A DNA stretch of 64,000 bases from Treponema sp. OMZ 798 (GTDB lineage: Bacteria > Spirochaetota > Spirochaetia > Treponematales > Treponemataceae), in assembly GCF_024181385.1 (NCBI RefSeq), contig NZ_CP051305.1:1426001-1490000 (forward strand). Direction: 5' to 3'. The position numbers were made by a program, and so were the translations under genes. Numbering within the stretch: the first letter of the stretch is position 1; every line of letters begins with the position of its first letter. Below, piece after piece: positions 33,912-42,383 of this stretch. The notes beneath the pieces are model-generated. The model was not told the origin of the DNA. It saw only the letters and a program-made list of their open reading frames with translations, and did no database searches.

Positions 33912-35754
33912 TTTTCATTCCTTTTTTAAGAGGAGTTCCGGGCGGAGGCGTTTGAGAAGTCACATACCCGTCGCCCGTAATTTTTACCGCAAAGTCTTTT
34001 TGTAAAAGAAGCTCAAGTAAAAGTTTTTTGGGAACTCCCGTTAAGTCGGGCATCTTATCTTTTAAGACGACAGGTTTATTTTCGCTTATGGGAATCCGTC
34101 CCGTGTGTTCAACGGTGGGGGCATTTTCCCTTGCAAGTCCAAGATAGTCGATAATTTCGTTCGAGGCTTCTGAAATTGCAGGAGCCGCAATGATGGAGCC
34201 GTATATTTGTCCGACGGGTTTTATGACAGCCGTATATAAAATAATCTTAGGATCATCAGCCGGAAAAATTCCTATACAGCTCGAAATAAAATCGGTCTTA
34301 CTGTAACCGCCTCCCTTTTCATTTGCCATCTGTGCAGTTCCGGTTTTTACGGCAATGGGGACACCGTTGATAGAGGCCCTCCAAGCTATACCCTCTATGG
34401 AGCCTGTTGTCATGTAACTTAAAAGAAGATCGGCATTTTTTTCGGATATAACCTTGTTTAAAACCGAAGGCTTATGAAGATAGACAATGTTTCCCTCCTT
34501 GTCGGCAATCTTCGAAATAAGAGAAAGCCTGAGAGTAGAACCCTTATTGGTAAAGGCCGTCGCAGCTTCAACCAGCTGAAGGGCGGAAACGCCTACTTCC
34601 TGACCAATGGCAATTGTGTGCTTTGTGCGGACAGACCAATTTTGAGGAGGGGCAAGAAGACCGGCCGTCTCTCCGGGAAGCTCTATATTGGTTTTAGAGC
34701 CGAAGCCGAAAAGTTTAATCTTTTCATAAAAGGCATTTTTTTCGGTAATGTCGGCAATCTGGGCAGTTGCATCATTACAAGAAAGACGGATTACATCCCG
34801 AGGGCTGACCCTTCCGTGAGTCTTTAAACAGGTTATCGGCTTTACTTTAGCCCTGTTAAATTCAAAAAGAGCATTACAGTCATAGACTTCACCGTCCTTA
34901 GTAGTTCCTAGCTCTAGGAAGGCAGCCATAGAAAATATCTTAAAAACCGATCCGGGTTCATAAACATAGTTTGCAGGACGGTCAAGACGTTGTTCAGGAG
35001 TGCTTTCGATAAAGTTTGCAAGGGAGGCAGAAGGAGAGTTTACATAGGCAAGTATTTCGCCGGTCTTTGCATCAACTGCAAGAAAAACGGCAGATTCGGC
35101 CCTTGTCTCTTCCATAGTTTTCGATATAATTTTTTCGAGCATGTACTGAATGTTTCCATCGATGCTCAGATAAACATCGTAACCCTTCCCTGTATACCCC
35201 TTTGTTTCAGGCGGAGGGGAGAGGATATTTTGAAGGGAGTATTCTACACCTGTCTTCCCCCTCCCGTCATCACCTAAAAAGCCTACAACTGTAGAGGCTA
35301 AGGTGTTTTCGGGATAGGTACGGTTAAAAACCGATTCAAACCTAAGCCCGCTTAATTTATTTTCATCTATAAGGGTTTTAACTAAATCCCTCTCGCTTTC
35401 GCTCATTCTTTTTTTTAAATATAAAAAATTGGATTTGGAATCTTGAATTTTTTCTAAGAGCTCCGATTCGTTTTGCATTAAAACAGGGGCAAGAACCTTT
35501 GCTGCCTCGGCAGGTTTTTTCATTAAGGTCTTATCGGCATAAAGATTATAAACAGTCGTTTGAACTGCAAGGATTTTTTTATTTCTGTCGTATATTGTAC
35601 CGCGCTCGGTGGAAATTTTAGGCTTAATAACTATAGGTTCTTTCATTATCATGTACTTTGCAAACTGGAGTATAAGCAAACATGTGAATACTATTACTAT
35701 GCCTACAAAAGCCCAAAACCTGCCTTTAGAAATAAAACTATCTACTTCTCCCAT
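33892..35754 (-). CDS. Class B penicillin-binding protein with C-terminal PASTA domain (FtsI/PBP2-like transpeptidase)
   Basis: A 620-residue cell-wall transpeptidase. One N-terminal membrane helix is followed by the dimerisation domain (STERGTIYDRNKKILA) and the penicillin-binding domain with SxxK in VYEPGSVFKIFS, SxN in RLSCNDA and KTG in AVKTGTAQ. The last about 60 residues form a PASTA domain (MPDLTGVPKKLLLELLLQKD, and SQTPPPGTPLKKG). It probably works in septal or elongation peptidoglycan synthesis. Its start lies inside lepB (13-base overlap) and its end overlaps the Maf gene by 20 bases. Confidence 0.92.
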   Translation of the reverse strand: MGEVDSFISKGRFWAFVGIVIVFTCLLILQFAKYMIMKEPIVIKPKISTERGTIYDRNKKILAVQTTVYNLYADKTLMKKPAEAAKVLAPVLMQNESELLEKIQDSKSNFLYLKKRMSESERDLVKTLIDENKLSGLRFESVFNRTYPENTLASTVVGFLGDDGRGKTGVEYSLQNILSPPPETKGYTGKGYDVYLSIDGNIQYMLEKIISKTMEETRAESAVFLAVDAKTGEILAYVNSPSASLANFIESTPEQRLDRPANYVYEPGSVFKIFSMAAFLELGTTKDGEVYDCNALFEFNRAKVKPITCLKTHGRVSPRDVIRLSCNDATAQIADITEKNAFYEKIKLFGFGSKTNIELPGETAGLLAPPQNWSVRTKHTIAIGQEVGVSALQLVEAATAFTNKGSTLRLSLISKIADKEGNIVYLHKPSVLNKVISEKNADLLLSYMTTGSIEGIAWRASINGVPIAVKTGTAQMANEKGGGYSKTDFISSCIGIFPADDPKIILYTAVIKPVGQIYGSIIAAPAISEASNEIIDYLGLARENAPTVEHTGRIPISENKPVVLKDKMPDLTGVPKKLLLELLLQKDFAVKITGDGYVTSQTPPPGTPLKKGMKIELNLE

Positions 35755-36299
35755 ATAAAAACCTTACCGTAAATACCGTCAACGAGGACAAAGCCGTAAT
35801 CTCTGGAGTCCCGTGAAGCATCTAAATTATCCCCAACGGCCAAAACCGTTCCGGCAGGAATAAACGAGACCTCCTTCATAGCCTTTCCGCCCCGGATCAT
35901 TCCGCCCAAATTATCGAATTGTACAGCCGTCAAGGGTATATCTTTTCCGGAAACCTTCATCGAATAATCATAAGAGCCATTGTAGCCTAATTTTCGATAA
36001 AATTCTATAGGCTCTTGCGGAATACCTAAACATCTTTTTACCGTAAACCTGCCGTCTTTTCGGTAGACGATTATATCATCGGCTTTAGGGAGTGCCCGGC
36101 GGATAAGGTACTTATTTTTTAAGGGATGCTTTATCCCGTAGGCGGCCTTAAAAATAATAACATAATCCCCATCCCTTAAGGCCGGCTCCATAGAAGGACC
36201 AGAAACACGCCTGATATCAAGGAGAAGGCCTTTGAGTAAAATAAGAAAAAATATAATACAAACAAAATAAAGGAATTTTATTTTATAATTTTTAAGCAC
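35742..36299 (-). CDS. lepB: Signal peptidase I
   Basis: Removes signal peptides from exported proteins. The 185-residue protein has one N-terminal membrane helix, the Ser36 nucleophile in SGPSMEPALRDGDYVII, the Lys88 general base in RFTVKRCLG, and the C-terminal box VGDNLDASRDSRDYG. Start codon is GTG at 36299 with AAGG upstream. It lies 15 bases after the HerA-like gene and overlaps the PBP gene by 13 bases. Confidence 0.95.
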   Translation of the reverse strand: MLKNYKIKFLYFVCIIFFLILLKGLLLDIRRVSGPSMEPALRDGDYVIIFKAAYGIKHPLKNKYLIRRALPKADDIIVYRKDGRFTVKRCLGIPQEPIEFYRKLGYNGSYDYSMKVSGKDIPLTAVQFDNLGGMIRGGKAMKEVSFIPAGTVLAVGDNLDASRDSRDYGFVLVDGIYGKVFIWEK

Positions 36300-36314
36300 T
36301 TTTTTAGCCTTGCT

Positions 36315-37862
36315 CTATTTAAACATCTTTTTTATCGAGCCGAAAACTCCTCGCGTAATTTCGCGGCCTACGGTTCGGGTCATACTGTCCACTAAGACCC
36401 GTCCAAGCCTTCCGGCCTCGCTTCTTTGCTTTCGGTTTTGAGACTCTTCCAAACGGCGCCTTGCATTTTCCGCCCGTATCCGTGCGTTTTCTGCCCTGAT
36501 CAAGGCTGCCTCTTCTTTTGCCCTAGCTGCAGCTTCTTTAGAGAGGCGTTTTTCTTCAAGCTCCCTTTCGGCAACCAGTTTTTTTTCTTCAAATTGCTCC
36601 ATGAGAATTTCGTATGCCGATTCCCTGTCTATTATATCCTTGTACTTATATAACAGAGGGGATTCTTCGACAATAGCTTTAAGCTTTGCTTCTCCCACAG
36701 TGCCTATCTTACTTCTTGGAGGGGCAATTAAAACCCTTTGAGTTACAGAGGGGCTTCCGTCTTCCTGCAAGAGGGAAACCAGAGCCTCGCCGGTTTTAAG
36801 CTCGGTAAGTACCTTAGCCGTATCGAATTTGGGATTGGTCCTAAAGGTCTCGGCCGAAAGCTTTATAGCCTTTTGGTCTTTGGGAGTAAAGGCCCTCAGA
36901 GCATGCTGGATCTTATTTCCCAGCTGGCTTAAAATACTTTCAGGCACATCGGCAGGATTTTGCGTAACAAAAAAAACTGCAACGCCCTTTGAGCGGATAA
37001 GCCTTATCATGGTTTCTATCTTTTCGATGAGGGCCGAAGACAAATTATTAAAAAGAAGGTGGGCCTCATCAAAAAAGAAAACGATTTTAGGCTTTTCGGT
37101 ATCTCCCGCTTCGGGGAGGTTTTCGTAAAGCTCGGACAAGAACCAAAGCAAAAAGGTCGAGTAAAGATTGGGTCTTTGATAGAGGCTTGTAGAATTTAAA
37201 ACATTTATATAGCCCCTCCCGTCTGAGGTAAGCTTAAAAAAATCGGCAAGCTCCAAGGCTGGTTCTGCAAAAAAATCATTTGCCCCCTCCCCTTCCAAAA
37301 TGAGGAGCGCTCTTTGGATTGCTCCTATTGAAGAATCTGAAACATTACCGTATTTAAGCTTTAGATCCTTGCTGTTTTCGCCTATATAAACCAAGATCGA
37401 CTTTAAGTCTTTTATATCCAAAAGGAGAAGGCCTTCTTCATCTGCTATTCTAAAGGCAATGTTGAGAACACCTGCTTGAACCTCGTTTAAATTTAAAAGC
37501 TTTGACAAAAGAAGAGGCCCCATCTCAGATATGGCCGTACGTATGGGATGGCCTGTTTCTTTTAAGATACTCCAAAGGCGTATAGGATAGGATTTAAACT
37601 CGAATTCCGAAAGCCCTAAAAGGCCTAACCTTTCGTTTATTTTTTCGTTAGCTTCACCCTTTTCGGCAAAACTGCATAAGTCTCCCTTTACATCGGGTAA
37701 AAAAACAGGGACACCCATATCGCTGAAGGCCTCAGCAATTACCTTTAAGGTAATAGTCTTCCCCGTTCCCGTAGCCCCGGCAATGAGGCCGTGCCTATTT
37801 GCACGATCAGCCAAAAGCTCTACCCTGCTCTCGCCCAATCCGATAAAAATTCCTTTTTCCAT
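36315..37862 (-). CDS. HerA-like ATPase (DUF853, YjgR family)
   Basis: A 515-residue P-loop ATPase. Walker A is ATGTGKTITLKVIAEA and Walker B is IVFFFDEAHLLFN. The sensor region FVTQNPADVPESILSQLGNK is typical of HerA/FtsK relatives. The C-terminus is a long Arg/Glu/Ala coiled coil at about residues 420-490. The family has been called a helicase by similarity; no activity is firmly established. GGGAG precedes the start. It is first in the set with lepB, the PBP and Maf. Confidence 0.88.
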   Translation of the reverse strand: MEKGIFIGLGESRVELLADRANRHGLIAGATGTGKTITLKVIAEAFSDMGVPVFLPDVKGDLCSFAEKGEANEKINERLGLLGLSEFEFKSYPIRLWSILKETGHPIRTAISEMGPLLLSKLLNLNEVQAGVLNIAFRIADEEGLLLLDIKDLKSILVYIGENSKDLKLKYGNVSDSSIGAIQRALLILEGEGANDFFAEPALELADFFKLTSDGRGYINVLNSTSLYQRPNLYSTFLLWFLSELYENLPEAGDTEKPKIVFFFDEAHLLFNNLSSALIEKIETMIRLIRSKGVAVFFVTQNPADVPESILSQLGNKIQHALRAFTPKDQKAIKLSAETFRTNPKFDTAKVLTELKTGEALVSLLQEDGSPSVTQRVLIAPPRSKIGTVGEAKLKAIVEESPLLYKYKDIIDRESAYEILMEQFEEKKLVAERELEEKRLSKEAAARAKEEAALIRAENARIRAENARRRLEESQNRKQRSEAGRLGRVLVDSMTRTVGREITRGVFGSIKKMFK

Positions 37863-37946
37863 ACATAAGCTCCCAAGAAATTATGTTTAAACCGATTGAC
37901 TTCCGATTTTATAGTATGTAATATAAATCAATTTGGATATAATATC

Positions 37947-37971
37947 AATCCTTAAATCATAGTTAAGGATT
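37947..37971. terminator. Weak hairpin in the ABC exporter-HerA intergenic region
   Basis: A perfect 9-bp stem AATCCTTAA/TTAAGGATT with a 7-base loop lies just past the ABC exporter stop codon. T-runs flank it on the plus strand more than on the minus strand, so termination of the minus-strand transcript is only plausible. The remaining bases of the 110-base gap show nothing else clear. Confidence 0.4.
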
Positions 37972-37972
37972 T

Positions 37973-39577
37973 TTATTCACTCCCAATCCTTACTATCGTT
38001 AAATCGGTATTAGCGCTAAGGAATTTTTGTACTGCTTCATCATGGGATATGATAATTAGAATCTTATCTTTAGATTTATTAAGGACTTCCTTTAAAATTG
38101 ATTGAATGGAATTTATATCCAAATTCGCAAATGTTTCATCCAGAATAATTAAATCCTTTTCGGCAATGACAAGCATCAGGCGGGCCAAAGCAATCCGCTT
38201 TCTTTCTCCACCCGAAACCTTATCAATTTCGCTCGTACCGATGTGCTGCGTTAAATCCTTAATACCTACAATTTTTGCGGCCGTCTCAAGGTCTTTATCA
38301 GAAAACTTCTCATTAAACAATAAAATATTTTCTTTGACGGTTCCGCCGATTAAATAGATATTTTGATGGATAATCCCTATTTTTTCTTTTAACGAATTTT
38401 TATCGATATTTTCAAATTGAATATCATTAAAAAAAATAGAACCTTCATAATCAATTTCTCCTAAAAGCGCATTGATTAAACTTGTCTTTCCGGCTCCGCT
38501 TTTACCGTTTATTAAATAAACTCTATGACTTGTAAATTCACAATTAAAATTGCCGAAGACATTTTTATCATCATAAGAAACACTTACATTTTTAAAGTTT
38601 ATATTATTTATTTTTTCACAAATGATAGAACCGGCATTTTCTTTTTCCCTTGCCGATTTAAAAAAGTCTTCTACAGGCTTTTTTAAAGCCTTAACATCTT
38701 TTGAATAAGTTCTTAATGTTAAAATACTATTAAAGACGGCAGAGTAATTTATGGAATACATATACATTGCCAAAACGGTTCCCGTGCTTACATCGGGAGA
38801 TATAAAAGTTTTATAACAAATAATAATGGCTATACTTGTAAAGTTTCCGATATATTTTAAATAGCGGGATTGAGAACTTGTCAGCATAAGAGAAATATGA
38901 GACGAAATATATTTTTTATTTATCTTTTCCAAATGTTTTAAAAAGCCTTCATAGGAGGCGTAATATTTTAAATCAAAATTTCCATATACGGCATCCTTTG
39001 CTAAAGCCATAACTTCCGTATAGTCAGCTCTTTCATTTATTCTATCCTTACTTATTTTATCTACAAGCCTTTTACTTACAAAATAAAAAAGTATATACCA
39101 AATAATCGTTATTAAACCCAATTTATAATCCAATAGCAAAACAAACAATAATAAGGTAAGCACCTTAATGACGGTACTTATGGATATAAAATATTGCTTA
39201 ATTACAGCTTCTTTTAACTGTTGAATATCGCTTGTTGCCATTCTTGATAGTTCATCAGGGTTCATTTTAGAAAGGTGTAAAGTTTTACAGTTCATTACTA
39301 TCATTAAAAATTCTTTTAATAATTCCAAACCGATACCGTTTGTAAATTTCCAATAATATTTATCTGCAAAATAATCCGAAAAATATTGTACAAATCCTGC
39401 GGCCGTCAAGCCTCCCGCTACCAACAAAACTATCAATGGCGTACTGTCAATAAAACTATCGGATATAAATTTTATTAAAGTGGGAATTCCTTGCGACAAG
39501 AGCTGGGCTACTATCATAAAAAACGTAATTATAAATAATTCTTTTTTCTTAGACAGTATTAACTTAAATATAGACAT
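37973..39577 (-). CDS. ABC exporter, fused permease and ATPase
   Basis: The start is placed at ATG 39577 (MSIFKLILSKKKELF), with GGAGG eight bases upstream; the longer frame starts before that site. About six membrane helices are followed by a full ATPase domain: Walker A NGKSGAGKTSLIN, signature VSGGERKRIALARL, Walker B DLIILDETFAN and the switch His in IISHDEA. Single-polypeptide half-transporters of this type work as dimers and export lipids, peptides or drugs; the substrate is unknown. It follows the TldD/TldE pair, and TldD/TldE proteins in other bacteria mature exported peptides, which makes a functional link possible. Confidence 0.85.
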   Translation of the reverse strand: MSIFKLILSKKKELFIITFFMIVAQLLSQGIPTLIKFISDSFIDSTPLIVLLVAGGLTAAGFVQYFSDYFADKYYWKFTNGIGLELLKEFLMIVMNCKTLHLSKMNPDELSRMATSDIQQLKEAVIKQYFISISTVIKVLTLLLFVLLLDYKLGLITIIWYILFYFVSKRLVDKISKDRINERADYTEVMALAKDAVYGNFDLKYYASYEGFLKHLEKINKKYISSHISLMLTSSQSRYLKYIGNFTSIAIIICYKTFISPDVSTGTVLAMYMYSINYSAVFNSILTLRTYSKDVKALKKPVEDFFKSAREKENAGSIICEKINNINFKNVSVSYDDKNVFGNFNCEFTSHRVYLINGKSGAGKTSLINALLGEIDYEGSIFFNDIQFENIDKNSLKEKIGIIHQNIYLIGGTVKENILLFNEKFSDKDLETAAKIVGIKDLTQHIGTSEIDKVSGGERKRIALARLMLVIAEKDLIILDETFANLDINSIQSILKEVLNKSKDKILIIISHDEAVQKFLSANTDLTIVRIGSE

Positions 39578-39609
39578 AACTTCCTCCAATAAAAACTTTC
39601 GGGCGGGCA

Positions 39610-40908
39610 CTAATCTCCTAAAACTTCCATGCCCGGAATCATAACGCTTTTGGGGCCGAAATAATTTGAATGTTGAACCCTTTCTTTTGAAAAGTAAAAT
39701 TCTTTTTGGGCTTCAAACATGTTTCCCGAAATTGAGCCGTTATTTATTATGTGAATATCCTTTCCGTCAAAATAGCGGGCAAGCCTAAACTCGCCGCCGA
39801 AGTCTCCGGTTACCGCATCTTGAAAAAAGTCGGAAAAGGTTAATATTTCAACATAGGGTCCTTTTTTTAGTTCGGCTTCCGTTTTAGCTCCGGCAGCAAC
39901 TTCAAAATTAGATATATTGCCCGTAGGCTCCACATTTAGGTAATGGGCAAACTTTATAGAGCCGTGATAGGTTTTTACGATGCCGTCCTTGTAAAGCTCG
40001 TGCTCTTTTAAAAGAAGGCCGTCTCCGTCATAGGGGGAAGAATAAGGAGAACCAGCCATATCCGGAACGAGCTTGATATTAACCTTGTCTCCTTTTACCT
40101 CGCTTCCTTGAAAGTTCTCTCCCAATTTAGCTGCGGAAGATTTTGTATAAACCATTGAAGCCGAGGCTTGCGAAATGTAAAAGTCAAAGAAGGAGGCAAC
40201 AGCCTTATTTGTGATTATTACGTTTACCGATTTAAGATGCTTGGCCTTTTCGGCAAGTGCCCTTTCTTCAGTTTCCTTTAATTGCTCCGAGACCATTTCA
40301 TCGACAAGCTTTTCGTTTTCAGTCGAAAAAGAATTATCTCCGTAAATTTCAACTTCTTCTTTACCGATAGAGCAGTCGGTTATAACTTCAATATAGCCCT
40401 TATATTTTTTAAACCTTACATCCACTCCTTCGGAGTTTACTATTTGAACTTCCATATTGTCGATAAAGATTTCGGCAGAATTGATTTCGGCCTTCGTATC
40501 GCGCTTTTTATAAATTGCCTTTTGAATCTTGACCAATTCTTCATTTAAGTTTTCGGTATCGAATGAAGAAGAAAGAGCAAAGGCCTTTTCGGAAGAAGGA
40601 GAGCTAAGAGGATACCACTCGTTTTTAACAAATTGAGAAGCAAAGGCCGCTTCTTCAATCTTTTTGTTTATTTCCTCATCGTCCATTGTGGGCGAAAGGC
40701 TTACATCGGCAGAACCCCTGTATTTTTTTCCCGCCTCTTCAAAATCCTTATAAACCGTAAGCGAGGCATGAAGAACATTTTTCCCGCGGTTCATATCCAT
40801 CTTATCCCTTACCAAAAACATCTCACCCGATCTTATCTTTGTAAGGACAAGCCTGTATCCGTCTATGTTTTTTTTATTCTTTAAAATAGAAATTATCTTA
40901 TCTTTCAT
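39610..40908 (-). CDS. pmbA: TldE/PmbA-family protein (first pair)
   Basis: A 432-residue member of the TldD/PmbA family, lacking the zinc-binding HExxxH, as expected for the TldE subunit. Recognisable segments include FAHYLNVEPTGNISNFEVAAG and LARYFDGKDIHIINNGSISG. TldD and TldE form a heterodimeric metalloprotease that degrades or matures small peptides. The start overlaps the tldD stop by one base. A second such pair is at 54541-57227 on the other strand. Confidence 0.85.
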   Translation of the reverse strand: MKDKIISILKNKKNIDGYRLVLTKIRSGEMFLVRDKMDMNRGKNVLHASLTVYKDFEEAGKKYRGSADVSLSPTMDDEEINKKIEEAAFASQFVKNEWYPLSSPSSEKAFALSSSFDTENLNEELVKIQKAIYKKRDTKAEINSAEIFIDNMEVQIVNSEGVDVRFKKYKGYIEVITDCSIGKEEVEIYGDNSFSTENEKLVDEMVSEQLKETEERALAEKAKHLKSVNVIITNKAVASFFDFYISQASASMVYTKSSAAKLGENFQGSEVKGDKVNIKLVPDMAGSPYSSPYDGDGLLLKEHELYKDGIVKTYHGSIKFAHYLNVEPTGNISNFEVAAGAKTEAELKKGPYVEILTFSDFFQDAVTGDFGGEFRLARYFDGKDIHIINNGSISGNMFEAQKEFYFSKERVQHSNYFGPKSVMIPGMEVLGD

Positions 40909-42335
40909 TATCCCAATCTCCCGCGAGCCTTAATATATCCGCCTCCTGCAGAGGTTCTTACATATTCCTTATAACCCTTTCCGCAAAAACCGGAGCCTCC
41001 CAATTCAAAGTCTTCCTCTCCCGAAATCATCGAAATAGAAGAAAGAAGTTCGGGAACGTAGCCTGTCAAAAAAATCGGGCCGACTATTTTGCCTGTAAGC
41101 TTTCCGTCCTTTATTTCGTAACCCTTTTCGACGGCACATTGAATACCCCAGTTTTTAGGATCTTCCATTCCGCTAAAATAGCCGTCCAAAAGATAACCCG
41201 AATCGACCGATTTTATCATCTCATCGAGGGAAGAATTTTTTGTGCTGAAAAAGGTGTTTGTCATTCGGGTGTAGGCCTTGCGCTCAAAGGATTCCCTTTT
41301 GCCGTTACCTGTGGGTCTTATGCCGAGGCTTAAGGCTGAGAGGGTGTCGCAGATTCCCCGCTTTAAAATTCCTTTTTCGATAATATGCGTATCTTGAGCC
41401 AAGACTCCTTCATCGTCAAAAAGATATGAAGAAACCTGCTCGGCAGCTGCAGCCCCGTCGTGCATGTCGGTAATTTCGGAAGCGACCTTTTTGCCGATAA
41501 ACTCCTTAGCCTTTGCTCGGTTTTTAACGAACATATCCATCTCGACCCCGTGTCCGAAGGCTTCATGGGCTATAAGACCTGTAACATTTTGCTTACAGAT
41601 AATATCGTAAACTCCCGGCTTAATCCTTTCGGCATCCAAAAGTTCCTTTGTAGAATCGATGCTTTTTTTGATATTGTCTTCAACCTCGTGTAAAATCTCA
41701 AGGCCGCAGTTTCCCGAAAAAGCTTGGAAGCTGTACTTTACGGATTCTCCCTTTTTTAAATACGGAACAAGATAAGAAATTGCGTAAGCGTAGGCCTGCT
41801 CCAAATCTTTTTTTTGCGAAAGGAAAATTTTACAAACGGAAACTTCTTCATACCTAACCTGAAAATCTATCATTTCGGGGCAGTAGTCAAAGCCCTGCTT
41901 CATTATGGTTTCAAGCCTTTTTATCTTTTGCTCATCATTCATAGAATCAAAGCTTTCTTTTACCTCGGCATAAAAGCTCTTCGTTAAGGCCTCTTCCTTG
42001 ATTACGGGATACTTAAGACCCTCAAGGTTTTTCGATTTAAAAAATGCGATATCGGCATTTGCAATGCGCCTTATTTCTTTTTTGACAGATTCGGCATCAA
42101 CCACATCGAAGGAATACTCGGAGTACCCAAGCCCGTTATAAACGCGCAAGACAAAGCCCCTTTCCGTCGAAAAAGAATCTCCTACCGAAACGGCCGTTTT
42201 GCGTACCGAATAAGACTTTCCATTTGAGTCGCAGCCTAAAATCGAAACATATTCAAATTCCTTTGAAAGCTCTTCTACCAGTTTTTTTAAGACAGGCTTA
42301 CTGTCCTTTAAAAACTTACTCATCTTTTGAGTCAT
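40908..42335 (-). CDS. tldD: TldD-family zinc metalloprotease (first pair)
   Basis: A 475-residue TldD protein with the catalytic/zinc motif GLIAHEAFGHGVEMD and the C-terminal metal-binding region GGSGFCGKGYKEYV. It forms the active subunit with TldE. GGAGG precedes the start. It follows transketolase by 48 bases and abuts pmbA, with one base shared. It has diverged clearly from the second copy at 54541, so the two are not recent duplicates. Confidence 0.88.
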   Translation of the reverse strand: MTQKMSKFLKDSKPVLKKLVEELSKEFEYVSILGCDSNGKSYSVRKTAVSVGDSFSTERGFVLRVYNGLGYSEYSFDVVDAESVKKEIRRIANADIAFFKSKNLEGLKYPVIKEEALTKSFYAEVKESFDSMNDEQKIKRLETIMKQGFDYCPEMIDFQVRYEEVSVCKIFLSQKKDLEQAYAYAISYLVPYLKKGESVKYSFQAFSGNCGLEILHEVEDNIKKSIDSTKELLDAERIKPGVYDIICKQNVTGLIAHEAFGHGVEMDMFVKNRAKAKEFIGKKVASEITDMHDGAAAAEQVSSYLFDDEGVLAQDTHIIEKGILKRGICDTLSALSLGIRPTGNGKRESFERKAYTRMTNTFFSTKNSSLDEMIKSVDSGYLLDGYFSGMEDPKNWGIQCAVEKGYEIKDGKLTGKIVGPIFLTGYVPELLSSISMISGEEDFELGGSGFCGKGYKEYVRTSAGGGYIKARGRLG

Positions 42336-42383
42336 CTTTATAATACCTCCAATCTTGAGCTTAAAAGCTCAAAATAAACTATC

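Noticed and set aside
37947..37971. Hairpin as a strong terminator for the ABC exporter
   Set aside because: The minus-strand side lacks a T-run; kept only as a weak candidate.
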